DNA of 64,000 nucleotides from Chondrilla cf. caribensis (Eukaryota > Porifera > Demospongiae > Chondrillida > Chondrillidae), in NCBI GenBank assembly GCA_964020155.1, contig OZ026569.1, positions 2,327,971 to 2,391,970 on the forward strand, in the 5' to 3' direction. Below the pieces are notes generated by a model. The model worked only from the letters and a program-made list of their open reading frames with translations. It was not told the DNA's origin and made no database searches. The translations under genes and the position numbers were made by a program. Shown here in pieces: positions 13,001 through 25,094 of the stretch; positions within the stretch are counted from its first letter, which is position 1; every line of letters starts with the position of its first letter.

Positions 13001-16000
13001 GCCTATGGTCCTGGTGAGTACAGGTTCCCAATGTTTTGTCACATGCAGTTTACGCACCTTTAGAGTAATTGGTTGTTCTATGCATGCACTACGATTGGAC
13101 AGTGTACTGTCATGATATTCAAGTGCTAATTTGTACATAGGCTCTGCATACTGGTAGTCTGTGGTAGACATTGCTATTATACAAGTAGAGGGATTGGCAG
13201 GTTTTTATGTATTCTAAGCTCTACTCCCCCATACCACACAATGGCCATACGTATACAGTATGCTATGTTGTCATATTATGTACCTGTTTGTACTGTTCAA
13301 TGGTTCCCACACCTCCAATCATGATACTAAGTTAGTCTCGCGTAGCCCAGACCCGCTTCTCGCCTCCATTTTTATAACTATGATGTCATACGCTCCGCAT
13401 GACGTCATAATTATAAAAATGGAGGCGTGAAGCGGGTCTGGGCTACGCAAAACTAATGCTAAATAAGGTGGATACCACAGTTATGCTGAAATCACGACAG
13501 TGCATGGAATTATTGTGTTCCATCAATAAAATAAGTCCATCACAAATCAAAGAGGGTCAATATGACTCTATTGGTACCTAGCCTGGGATAGTAATCTCAT
13601 GGTTAAAAGATCTTCCAGTATTAGGTTAGGTTATGTAATCCCATTCCTATTGGGCTACTATACTAGTGACCTGGGGAAACCCAGCACCCAGTGTAAGCAA
13701 ATCCTCATGTAACTCATGACTTGTGGCCTACACAATGTCTGCCATATACGTGTGTCCTTGTATGTGCCTACGTATGTTTGTAGTGAAGACCTGTTATGGT
13801 CACTGGAATATGTGCTACTGGTACCGGTATGGCCATTGCTGCACCACAAATCAGCTATTGTACTGCTGTGATAATATAAAGTAGGGATATTAAAATAAAT
13901 TGACCTTGTTAAACATGTTAGTCCTACGTATTTCCGGACTGAAACATAAGAAATCATTAATTTTATTTGGTAATTATTGTGGTGATAGAATTTTGCAAAA
14001 TGGCTGCCTCCTCACAATGGGTGTAATTGAGCATGAAATGGCCTTGTCACCATTGGAATGCTTCTGGTCATCAGCCATGTTCATACGTATGTGTGTGTCA
14101 TTAGTGTAGCAATGTGTTATTCCATTTTCATTCAGTTTAGTGTTGACATAGTATCTCTGTTTTCTAAATTGTTGTAGTTACCAGCTGACAGGTTGTCTGG
14201 TGGTGGATTTACCCTACAGCTCCCCACAGAGGGGGATCTCTCTGTTTTACCACATTTGGGATCAGACAAGGTTCCTTCGGTGCCTGTTACAGAGCCAGAG
14301 ACGCCTGTTCCTCAACCACCTCCACCTCCACCTGCTGCTCCAGTTCCTCCTCCACCCCCTACCCCTGGTGCTCCACCACCCCCTCCAGGTGGTCCTCAGC
14401 TTCCTGAAGGAATGGTGCTGGTCTCGACTTTGCCTGTGAAGGAGAAGTACAAAACGAAATACCGCCTCCCTGCAATGAACTGGAGTGCATTGCCTCCCAC
14501 AAAGGTACAGGGAACGGTCTTCAATGAGCTCAACGAATTGAAGATGTTGGAGAAAGTCAAGGATAAACTGGAGGGTTTTGAGGAAATGTTTAAAACAAAG
14601 GCACAGGATAAAACAGGACCAGCAGCTGAGGTCAAACCCACCATTAAAATAAAAAACCAACCCAAAGATCAAGTGCTGGAGACAAACCGGTTGAGGAACA
14701 TTGGTTAGTGATTGTGAAGATATACATATTACTGTTTTGCCCTGGTGTACTACATACAGAAGAATACACAACACATGTTTACTGATGCAATATCTAGTAA
14801 ACACCCAAAATTCTTACCCTATGAACTGTTTATACTCATATCATATGTATATGTCCGCATGTTGCATACTTTATTTGTTTAGCTATTGCCTTTCGCCGCA
14901 TGAAGAAGGACATTGCTAGCATTAAGGAAGCCGTTGACTCCCTGGATCCGGAAGCTCTCTCGCCTGAGGAAGTTGACATATTAGGAACAATGGCCCCCAA
15001 AGAGGATGAGGTGAGTGTATATGTACATATGTACCTAAAGTATACATGTGTAGCATCTGCAAAATGTATACATGTACTAAAGTACTTGTATACAGTACAT
15101 ACTGTACGTATGTAATAATGTATCTACGTTGTGGTAACGAATTAACGGACTACAGACCGGATCATGAGGGTACATAGTGTGTAAACATGCAGTAACAGGC
15201 TAATCTTGTTGTTGTAACTGGCTTGTTGTGTCTGCTCAGATGAAGAAATTTGAGAAACACATGGAAAAAAAGAAATCCTTGAAAGGCCTTTCAGATGAAG
15301 AAAAGTTTGTTTATGAGGTCAGTATTCTAAACTGCTCAACTCTCAGTGGGTGTTAATATACCACTCACCGGAGTACAGTACTGTATGCTTATTGTAATCA
15401 AGTCTTGTTAGGTATACCTCTTACAACATGTTTATATAATACGTACATACATGTATGTACGTATGATATGTATGTGTTTATTATGCTGTGTACATATGCA
15501 TTACTGTATAAATATGTAGTTGTATAAATTATAGTTACAGCAAATACAGGATTATACTTCAATCTCATTATAGTGGTCTTTGATTCTGTTTAGTAGTGTG
15601 TTGCTATGGAAATGTAACTAGCCAATCAAAATTATTCTTTTCAAATTCAATCATGAATTCAAGTGATGTGCATGTCACTGTGATTGGTCAAAGTGTTACT
15701 GTGTGTTGAATTTGAAATAAATGCGTTCTATTGAACTGCAACCACTGTTGTTTTGATTTGCACCTTCCTTTATGGGATACCAAGTGTGAGGATAACATTA
15801 CATGTTTGTATTAGTGTATGAGTAAGTTTACTGTTTTTGTCTCATTTTGAAATTTGTTTATTGTTTGAGGATACCTGCTGTCTTCAGCATTTCTCATGCT
15901 TTATGTAGCTTGGTAAGATTGAGAGACTGACCCTGAAGTTGAAGGTGATGCGCTTCATGAACACCTTTGCAGAAGACCTACTCCTGGTGGCTGCTGTGAG

Positions 16001-16662
16001 TGAACTCAATGTGAAATTTGTGGGAGATACTTACGTATTGCACAAATGTTCAAATTATGTTGGTTGCTGTGAATGAACTTTTCAATACTGGTATATATGC
16101 ATGTACATACGTACATACAGTGTGTTTAAGGCAGTTTGGGGACAGTATTTAAATGTAACTAATACCCCACAAACAAGAAGAAATTTAATCGTCACACAAC
16201 TCACTGGCTAGGTTACTTCAGGTTAGGCATATCCTATTTGTTGTACATTAGGAGATCCTCTAGGCCATATATAGCATCTGTAAAATGTGACCAATTTTGT
16301 TATTCTGTCTATATTTTTGCTGACATGCATAGTGATATGCATATACAGCAGTTTACAACACTTGCCTTTCTTTTATTCATGTGCCATTGACTATGTGTAT
16401 TAACATATAATACGATGTTTACTGGAACATAGGTCTCCATGGTAATCCCTAATATGTTGTAACACAGGCTTTCTGCTTATCTGTAGCAATGTGACGCTCT
16501 AGTGGCTGCATCGTCGACATTGTATGAGTGTGAGGGATTAAGGAAGATCTTTGAGATGATTTTGTTGTTTGGAAATTACATGAACAGTAGCAGAAGAGGC
16601 CCTGCTTATGGATTCAAGATACAGGCACTGGATATGGTGAGTTTTACTATGTGAATAGTGTG

Positions 16663-16694
<32 letters not shown>

Positions 16695-16865
16695 TGCGTG
16701 TGCGTGTGCGTGCGTGTGTGCGTGCGTGTGACCAATTTTGTTATTCTGTCTATATTTTTGCTGACATGCATAGTGATATGCATATACAGCAGTTTACAAC
16801 ACTTGCCTTTCTAATATTCATGTGCCATTGACTATGTACGTATATTAGCAATTAATATTATATTG

Positions 16866-16903
<38 letters not shown>

Positions 16904-19177
16904 CCATTTATGTTGCATACATACAGCTCCTGAACACTCGTAGTACCGATCGTAAGACCAGTCTAATGCAGTACATTGTGAACCTCATGAAGGAGAGGTT
17001 TCCAGAATATGCAGACTTCACCGATGAGATCATGTACTTGAAGAAAGCAGGGCTAAGTGAGAATGTGCACAAGCACTGCCACGCTATCCCTACCTTGTCT
17101 TCCTCTTGTACTATGTACATACGTATGTGCGTACATAGTACTACGTATGTCTATGCATAGTACTATGTGCATTGTAAACATAGTATATTATGCATAACAT
17201 TATGTATGTATGTGTATGTACCTATTGAGTGTAATTCCTTCATGTTAAGAAGTCACTCATCTGTCACGTGGTTTTGCTACATTGTCACGGCCAGACAATC
17301 TTATTGTTAACATTTCCAACCTACAATATTTCTTCTTGTTGGCAAACTCTACTGAGCTCTGCTACTAGTACACATAATATGGAACTGTTGGGTGTTCCTG
17401 TTGATGTGTTTTTGCTATTGTTGTTGTTTCCAGTCTCATTGGAACAGCTCACAGTTGATGTGAAGAATGTATCCGAAGGCTTCCAGTTGGCTATGGGTGA
17501 GGTGGTTAAGAACCAAGAGAACACTAAACTGAGGGACTTTGTCATTGCTGCCGAAGATAAAGTGACAGAGTTGAAGGACAGGCTAAAGATGGCAGAGGAG
17601 ACCTTCCACCGAGCTGTAAAGTTCTTCGGAGAGGATCCCAGGACTACTAACCCTGGACCTTTCTTCAGCGAATTTGATAGATTCATCACTGCATATAAGG
17701 TACATGTGTGGCTGTTATGTATATTGAATGTACAGTATTTTCACAGGATACTGTATAGTATGTACATGTGAGTATATGTGTGTATAAGTATACGCACAGT
17801 ACATAAAGTGTACGTACCAGTATGTGTGTATGAGAATAGTGAGTATATGTACTGTACTTACATATGTGTAGCAAATTTACTGAAGTTCTGATTTATTATG
17901 AAAGTACATACCCACATGCGTACACTCATAGTGATTATAACATCATTCTTATACAGTAAGTTGTTATTCTGTGTGTGTGGACTAGGGGTTAAGTGATTGG
18001 GCTTGTCTTCCTGTTCACACAGAAATTACCAGTTCTTGTTATATAGACACAATATTGTGACCCAGCACCATTCCAAATTATCGAAAACTTTAAAAAAACA
18101 TCTTTTGTTTCATTTGACGTGTCCAATATGCAGCAGAAGCACTTAAAATTCAGTGTTTCAAACTGCTGGCCTAGACAAAGTATAGTCTCACATAACCTTG
18201 CAGACCTTAGATTACTGTGTATGCATTTTGAATCAACAGCAGTATTCACTAGCACATGGGGTCCATGGGATATGCACTCTACAGAGCTCAAGTTAAATGC
18301 AGTAATTCTGTTTTCTCACACTACTAACAACACACCCTGTGTGTCACTGGTAGACTTTACTGTATAGTATACTGTAAACAGTACCACTTCTGTGTATCAC
18401 TGGTAGCCATTTTGTTGCATATACGTACATACATCTGTAGAAAGCTGAACAGGAGATTGAGCATCGCAAGCAAATGGAAGCCAAGAAGCCTGCGGAGAAG
18501 ACAGCAAAACCAGTGGTTGCTGTTGCAACAATGAAGCTCGAGGATGAGGAGGACAACAAGGTGAAGCTTCTTGACGATGTAGGCGAAGGAACAATTGAGG
18601 AGCTTATTACAGGTACGTATTACTGAATGTTTCGAGACCTCCACTTGCGTACAGTGTATGTCCAGCATATGGGTATTTCAACACCAGTAATTAATATATG
18701 TATATTATGCAGTATTTTGTCGTAATTATTATAACAAGCATACAGTGCTTTGCCCTGTATGTTTTATACACCTCTCTGTGTGTGGTGCAAAGGAATATAT
18801 CAATGTGTATGTACTCAATGAGACATTGTAGTGAACAGTACACAGCAACCTATCACAGAGGTGTATCAATCCTAACGTTTTATTCATCCATATTTGATCC
18901 ACTCTATCTGCCATACTGTATTTTCAGTCTGATTTGCTTTACATGTACTTGTATGTATTGTGCGTGTCAAGTGTGATCACGTCATGTTGTGCTGTTTGTG
19001 AAAGGTATGAAGGAAGGTGCCTTCAAGGCCAAGATCAGGAAGGGTGTCCAAAATGAAGATACGGATTTTGGGGAAATATTCTTCAGCACTCCAGAGGCAT
19101 CATTCGCTGATTTCACTGCCGGCCAGCAACTTCTTCCCGATGACGATTTCTCCCAATTGAGGCCCTGGCTAATATAG
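7021..19177 (+). CDS. FMNL: Formin of the FMNL (formin-like) class, complete 19-exon gene
   Basis: Exons: 7021-7131, 7371-7523, 8523-8695, 9240-9348, 10289-10365, 11018-11111, 11417-11494, 11923-12120, 12573-12690, 12838-13013, 14178-14703, 14883-15010, 15240-15317, 15909-15995, 16487-16636, 16927-17056, 17434-17699, 18441-18612, 19005-19177. All junctions are GT-AG and in phase, giving 998 residues. The start has strong context (CACCATGG) and encodes MGNQGS, an N-myristoylation signal typical of FMNL formins. Domains: GTPase-binding/FH3 about 40-400 ([21 protein letters not shown]), coiled coil about 340-395, proline-rich FH1 about 475-510, FH2 about 525-885 ([32 protein letters not shown]), and a DAD-like basic end ([10 protein letters not shown]). 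FMNL proteins are Rho-GTPase-controlled, autoinhibited factors that nucleate and elongate actin filaments at the plasma membrane. No frameshift or missing core element was seen. Confidence 0.95.
8171..8238. repeat. 34-bp direct tandem duplication
   Basis: Two identical 34-bp units (8171-8204 and 8205-8238) in formin intron 2, each containing gtatacataccgactgctcc. The perfect identity indicates a recent slippage or duplication event. No function is apparent. Confidence 0.85.
13340..13448. mobile_element. Foldback MITE in formin intron 10
   Basis: Arms 13340-13377 and 13411-13448 (38 bp each) are inverted complements with about two mismatches, starting gcgtagcccagacccgct. The centre is itself partly palindromic (tgatgtcat / atgacgtca). 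This would fold into a long hairpin and is typical of a miniature inverted-repeat element. It lies well away from the splice sites at 13013 and 14178. Confidence 0.8.
16287..16395. repeat. Intron repeat, copy 1, upstream of formin exon 15
   Basis: About 109 bp beginning gtgaccaattttgttattct, almost identical to 16728-16836. The pair forms direct repeats flanking exon 15 (16487-16636), which encodes part of the FH2 domain. Confidence 0.85.
16658..16730. repeat. (GT)n/(GTGC)n microsatellite
   Basis: Alternating GT and GC dinucleotides in the intron after formin exon 15. A second pure (GT)n tract lies at 16867-16902, just before the acceptor of the next exon. Confidence 0.9.
16728..16836. repeat. 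Intron repeat, copy 2, downstream of formin exon 15
   Basis: Near-identical partner of 16287-16395. It starts immediately after a (GTGC)n-rich microsatellite and ends shortly before a (GT)n tract. Confidence 0.85.
16867..16902. repeat. (GT)n microsatellite before formin exon 16
   Basis: Pure GT dinucleotide run ending about 24 bp upstream of the exon 16 acceptor (16925-16926), so it occupies the branch-site and pyrimidine-tract zone. Confidence 0.9.
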
Positions 19178-20406
19178 AGTGGCCCTAGTCATTATTATTA
19201 TAATAATTTTGTATAATTCTGTAATATAAGACAGTTATTATGTGTGTACAGTACATATTATTATTATATATTGTACCACATTTTTGCAATATTATTTTAT
19301 ATTCTGTTATATTATATTGCACATATTATATTATTATTATCATGAATATATTGAACTATTGATGAGTTTTAAGTCTGATAGTCTATGCATGTTATTATTA
19401 TACGAATATACTGTAATTTTCTATATGCATGACATTGTATGTAGTATAAATTAATCATTATTAATTTATGTGAGAATGGAATGTATAAATATTTAGACTA
19501 TTATTCTGTACCTTAACTATTATAGGTACTTATTATAATATGCATTGTACACATACAGTACATGTACTGTACATGTAACAATATATGCAATACCGTATAT
19601 CCGGGAATATTGGCGGTCATAAAATTTGGTGATTTGCATTGCCCGAAATCTGCATGGCCCAATGCATTATTGGTGGAATTTAAATTTGGTGGTTTGCCAG
19701 AATGAGTGTTGATAATGTTAAAATGGAAATATTGATAGACAAATATTAATTTGGCGGTTGCACCAAACTTAAATCACTGCCAATATTTCCAGATATATGT
19801 AATACAACACTCTAGTAGCAATAATTAGAATATTATACTTATTTATATTATACTGGTTTACAATTTGATCCTGACATTATTATATAGAGCATACAGCCAC
19901 AATTTACAACTATGTATATATACATATGCATATAAACTGCATGCATGCATGCACTCTATATTATATATGTATATTTGTAGCTTGTCTAATTAATCAAGCC
20001 CATATGGAAACTGATGATGAAGCCTCATAAGCAACCACATCATAATCAGTTCCATAGCTACAAGCAGCAGGGTATATACATATAAATGACATTTTATTGT
20101 TTTTATATATATACATATATATGTGTGTATTATAGGTACTGTATTACACTACTACTAAAACTACTATAATAACATTGTGTGCCTATATCATACCCATCAC
20201 AACATTTGAATGTATGTGCGTATTCGATACCATACTTGGCTTCATGCTACTGGTAACCAATTTTACGCAAATACGTATCTTAGTCCAGTGCTTTCATTTA
20301 TTAGTACAGTGCTATCGTTCATTAGTACAGTGATATCGTTTATTGTAAACACTCTACTATGTACAATTGTATGAGAGTACTGTCCATATAATATCAAACA
20401 TTTTCA
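19178..20406. other. Tail-to-tail spacer between FMNL and WDR55
   Basis: Very AT-rich 3' flank shared by two convergent genes. It holds the inverted-repeat element at 19591-19801. An AATAAA on the minus strand at 20297-20302 lies about 105 bp past the WDR55 stop and is a plausible polyadenylation signal. No other gene is visible. Confidence 0.5.
19591..19801. mobile_element. Short inverted-repeat element (MITE)
   Basis: The left end taccgtatatccgggaatat continues to ttggcggt. The right end (19776-19801) is its imperfect inverted complement (actgccaatatttccagata...). The interior is AT-rich with repeated aatttggtggtttgc-like motifs and no coding capacity. Confidence 0.65.
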
Positions 20407-21116
20407 TCATAAATCAGAGAAAAAATCCAAAGTTTTCTTTCTGTGTACTTGATTAGCAGTTGAGTGGTTTATGTTCTTCTTCAATTTTCTTTTCTTCTTC
20501 TTTGGCAGTTCTTCATCTGAATCAAAATCACTACAGTCACCCGCCTCTCTCTCACCACTAATGTATTTTGATACACCGCCATCACTACTACATCTGGCTC
20601 TATAAACACTTTCTAAATCCCAAAATTTAATGACATTTTCTGAGCAGCTGAGAACATGGTCCTTGTTATGTGTTACCGATAGATTTGTGACAGGTAATCC
20701 GTTGCCATGACAACCAACCTGGTTGAGAACCTGATTAGGTAGCAGCCGACAGGATCTGTGGAAAAGCACATTACACAAACACACAATTCATTGAACTGTA
20801 CACTGTATATCCACCAAATCACAATATGTAAGTTGTTGGGGATTATTAAATACTGTAGGTGTAAAATTGTTGGTTTGTTCAGATTTCGAACACATTGTAT
20901 GTATTCTGATGTATTTAATGTACTCAACACTCTTACAACCTCCATATGCAATTTAGTACACAGTACACTCAGTCACTGCATGTTCATCACCACCATAATG
21001 CAAAAAGTATGTGTGCAGTGTACATAGTTTAGGGTGCAGTGTACATACACTACAATACATGCAAATGCACACATACACACACACGAGCACACGCATGCAC
21101 ACGCACACACACAAAC

Positions 21117-21166
<50 letters not shown>

Positions 21167-22435
21167 TATGCTTCCATCCATACAACCAGTACAAACAACA
21201 TCCTCTGTAATCTTAACCATTGAATCTATAGACTGCGGCTGACAAGGGAAACGATCCGTCACATCTCCCCACAGTCCCCAGTGAAATAAACCGAGCACAC
21301 CTTCACCATCCCCCACTACCACTTTCTGTCCACCCTGTGTACACACAAGCAGGCATAACAGTAAAAATACTGTGTGTACAGTATAATAACAGTTAGATAA
21401 ACAGCAGTATTTACTAATTCAAGCACAGTCACATTCTGCACATAGCACTACTGTTGATAGGATCCCTCATCAAACTGACTTAAATGCTAACACAGACATC
21501 TAATTTGTCCCGTAAATTGAAATTGAAATACTCGGTACTCCACAGAAAGTCATCAATGAGACTAATGTGAGTATATGAGAAAGATTTGCTGTTGTGGACA
21601 CTTAATGTAAATCAACCTGCTCACAAAGAAAGGAGAAAAGGGAAAAAAAAGAGAAAGAAAGCCAGACACCCCGGGTTCGAGTCCCTCAGCTGCCAGTTTT
21701 TCTCCCTTTTCTCCTTTCTTTGTGAGCAGGTTGAATTACATTAAGCACTCACAACTACCACACATCAGCTAAATTATCTAGAAAGGAACGTTAAATTTCA
21801 TGATGTGATCAGATTGATTGGTTTAGATGTACAGAGTCGAAGATAATTAATTAATTTGTAAATATTTGATGTGTATAACATGGTCTATGCTGTACCTTGA
21901 TCACTTCCACACACAACAGTTCGCTTTCCATTTGATCTGACTTCTCATCCATGCCTTTCTTCCTCAAATCAACGGCAACCATATGACCATCACCACTGGG
22001 AACAGACAACAGCATAAACCAGGTACAGACGTGCAGTACTGTGTAGAGTGTATGTACAAGCAGCAGTGTGTAAGTGGACAAATACATACATGTGTAGTGT
22101 ATACATACATAGGGTGTATGTACAGGCAGCAGTGTGTCAGTGGATAAATAGGTACAGATGTACTGCATACTCATACATACTGCCTACAGAGCCCATTTGA
22201 TTGGAATGAAGCTAACAGTGATACACTCACCTTGTAGCAAGCAATGTGTTCCGCTCAATACTAGAGGCAAAGTCTGAAATAAATTCATCATTCTCCTTTA
22301 GCTCCATAACACATTTGAAGGTCCTGCTATCCCATAGCTAGAACAATCAATCTTGTGTTAGATGTCGTGTAACATTACACACATGCGTGAACACAAACAC
22401 ACATGCACGCACATGCACATACACAAAACATGTGC

Positions 22436-22474
<39 letters not shown>

Positions 22475-25094
22475 TAGTACATGAAGGTGGATAACTATAA
22501 GGGCACAATCCTTACAATGGGATGATCATCACAACAAAATTGTACGAATTCGGATATGATGGAAAGGTGGAATCTACCACTGAATTCAAAAACCACCTTA
22601 ACACAAGAATTTCAGACAAAATGGAATCTACCAATACTTAATCAGGAGAATACAGTTGAAGGTCTACTTGCAGCTTGACACAATGTAAGTGCTTAAGACA
22701 GATGTTACTACTTTGGGAGGGGTGAAGTAAAATGCCACTCATCAAATACACAAAGATTGTGAATTGCTTGTGGTGGCAATCCTTTCAAAAGAGAAGAACT
22801 CCACTCACTTTAATGCATCCTTTGTCATCTCCAGTGGTAACCAGCCGTTCACTCAGGACATGCATACTGTACAACGGGGAGGTGTGAGCCTCCTTCACCT
22901 GGTGGACCACACTACCTACACCCAGGTCAATAGCCACCAGGGAACGGTCACTGGATCCGGAATATATCACTACATACGTACACGTGAATAAGAAACAAGT
23001 GTCACTGTACACACCTGCATAGGTTTACAATACCCATATGCATAAAAACATAGAATACTGTAATAAATGTTATCATATTACATCCAACCCAGGAATTTTG
23101 AAGGAAGTTAACATATGTATCTCACCATTTCCTTTAGGTGAGAACTTCAATGTTCTACACGATTCCTTGTGCTTGTACAGTTTCACTCCTGGTGGTTCTG
23201 CCCTGCTCTCCTCTGAGGTTTCCAGTGAGTACATGTGTCTGTAGAGGAATAGATGCAGCATACATAGTACACAGACTACACAGTACAGTGAATTCTCTTT
23301 CATCCGCCACCCCTTTATCCACCACAATTCCCCAGTATCAATATAATGTACAAGTACCAATGAACATCCAGTTAATCCGCCAAACTCGTTAATCGACCAT
23401 ATTCTTTAAAAACAAATTGTGGTGGATTAATGAGTATTTATTGTATTCATACCGTACATATGCACGTACATGGTGTATACATAGCATACAACATACAGAG
23501 TATAAATAGTATGATATTATATACACCGTACGTACATAGGGCACTAGTATACATAGTAGTAGAGGATAGAGGGTGCACCATGCAGTGAACTCCAATTCGT
23601 TTTCAAATATGGCACATTAACGAGATTGGTGGACTAACTGGTTAGTCATCACTGTTTGTATATTACATTGGTATTTGTAAATTGTGTTGAATAAAAAGTT
23701 TTTTTGATAAAGTAGTGGCAGATTAACAAGAATTGCTGTAGGTTGTTATGAACACAGGATTATGCATGGGAACAATACCACACACTGAATAACCAGCCAA
23801 AAGTGTACAAGGTGAAGAGTACTAGTCACACTGAGTGAACAGTTTTAATTCCTGGTCAATGGTCAAGTCACTGCATGCTTGTTGTTGGAGTAGGGATTTG
23901 GATATTAGATGGCTTATTTATGAAATTGGAAACGATAATCAATGCAGTTACACTTTAGTGCTATGCGGTACCAGGTACAACTGTAGCGGGGTACTTTCTA
24001 TTTTGCGGACGGTCTGCATGGACGACAGATGGAGTATGCGAACAGGGTCACGCTGGGGGCCCTGAAGAAGAATTTTGTGTCCTGCTGAACGATAAGTTCA
24101 ATGTATTCTTTATTTTCCGCATGCTATTACTGTCCCTTACTATCTGATTCAGCCGTCTTTTGGGAAGAATTGCTATTCTTTATTTCTTGTACTATGTTAG
24201 ATGGTAAACCATGTGGCTTTGGCATGCAGCTATCTACGCTGGGGGTTCTGAAGAAGAACTTCGTGTCCTGTATTCTTTATTTTAAGCATGCAGTTACTGT
24301 CAGCTGTTTTGGGAAGAATTGCTGTTCGTTTTTTCTTGTACTTGTAGGGAAGTACGGTAAAACAAAATATACAATAATAATAGCTACAGAGAGAGTTCAC
24401 TTCAGTGTATGGTTTGGAATACACCTCGGTCCCCTTTTTAGCGTATTCATATCTTGTGACGTCCGCAGTATAGGAGTCAAACGGGCGCTAATTGCTGTCC
24501 CTATCTTTTGTATGTGTCCGTCATCCCTGCGGACCGTCCACAAAATAGAAAGTATCCTGTAGTGGCCACACAATCAATGCAAGCAGTGGTCAGTGTAAAA
24601 ATAATAGATCTAGAGTAACACTCACACCTCACAATGTACTACTACTATAAAAAGGGGTAACTCATAACACTGGGGTGTATATAGCTCGAAATCGATGGCT
24701 CGAGCACTCTAGCGTTGAGCTACTGATACGCATTGTAACCGTTGGTGTCTTTTGTAGATGGATGTCAACAGCTAAAGATTGACGGCATATTAAGATCCCC
24801 GTCTCGCGATATCCCACTTCACCGTTCATGCTTTCCACAACATGATCACAATATTCGATCGGTAGCGATACATAAACTGTTTTTCCGAATTCTATAAGCC
24901 GGCATTAGAGTGACAAGATCTAGAAAAATAACCTACCACTAGCCACATTCACGCGACTGAAACAATACAAGTACTCACAGAAATATTTTCCCTGTAATCA
25001 ATCCAGACACAATAAGTCGTTCTTTTGGATGGCAATCAAATGTGAAGACGGTTTCAGGTAAGGAAATTTGCTTCCCGTTCTCGGCAACGGCCAT
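20407..25094 (-). CDS. WDR55: WD repeat-containing protein 55, complete seven-exon gene
   Basis: Exons on the minus strand: 25094-24979, 23238-23126, 22969-22809, 22337-22231, 21995-21896, 21334-21165, 20755-20407. Lengths sum to 1,116 nt, giving 371 residues with every junction in phase. The start MAVAENGKQ is the first ATG of an exon whose copies recur at 44034 and about 43100. Successive WD40 blades show FSPKGNVIYSGSSDRSLVAI, VTTGDDKGCIKLWDSR, LLATSGDGHMVAVD, VVVGDGEGVLGLFHW, VCTGCMDGSIR and VLSCSENVIKFWD. The tail has an acidic stretch, a basic KKKKRKLKK likely nuclear signal, and ends FFSDL. WDR55 is a conserved beta-propeller protein of the nucleolus linked to ribosomal RNA processing. 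The exon 6 donor is the first repeat of a long (GT)n tract. Confidence 0.93.
21114..21164. repeat. (CA)n microsatellite forming the WDR55 exon 6 splice donor
   Basis: A CA run on the plus strand abuts the exon boundary at 21165. On the gene's strand the donor is AAG followed by GTGTGTGTG, so the microsatellite supplies the GT donor. A looser CA-rich tract extends back to about 21059. Confidence 0.85.
21613..21733. mobile_element. Hairpin element with a tRNA B-box-like loop in WDR55 intron
   Basis: Arms 21613-21648 and 21697-21733 are inverted complements (caacctgctcacaaagaaag and its complement). The loop at 21674-21684 reads ggttcgagtcc, an exact match to the RNA polymerase III B-box consensus GGTTCRANYCC. 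No A box or tRNA cloverleaf was seen. This looks like a MITE or SINE-derived foldback. Confidence 0.7.
22440..22470. repeat. (CA)n microsatellite
   Basis: Pure CA dinucleotide run within a WDR55 intron, about 100 bp from the exon start at 22337. Confidence 0.9.
23284..23740. mobile_element. TIR element of about 457 bp in WDR55 intron 1
   Basis: The left terminus tacagtgaattctctttcat continues to ccgcca. The right terminus (23715-23740) is its inverted complement with a few mismatches, ending aattgctgta. The TA-flanked ends and lack of a transposase suggest a mariner-type MITE. Confidence 0.65.
23989..24557. mobile_element. TIR element with internal direct repeats in WDR55 intron 1
   Basis: Inverted termini of about 38 bp contain tactttctattttgcggacg on the left (23989-24027). 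The complement of the matching right end is at 24518-24557. Inside, two direct repeats share gctgggggyyctgaagaaga and fragments of tattcttta, at about 24052-24140 and 24238-24330. No transposase is encoded. Confidence 0.7.

Noticed and set aside
20953..21346. Cys/Val or His/Thr-rich open frames over CA repeats
   Set aside because: These are translations of dinucleotide repeats (also at 29130-29538, 38248-38748, 40864-41122 and 50962-51470). Only the WDR55 exon at 21165-21334 within this range is real.
21661..21690. tRNA gene suggested by ggttcgagtcc
   Set aside because: No A box, acceptor stem or cloverleaf can be formed. The match sits in the loop of an inverted-repeat element.
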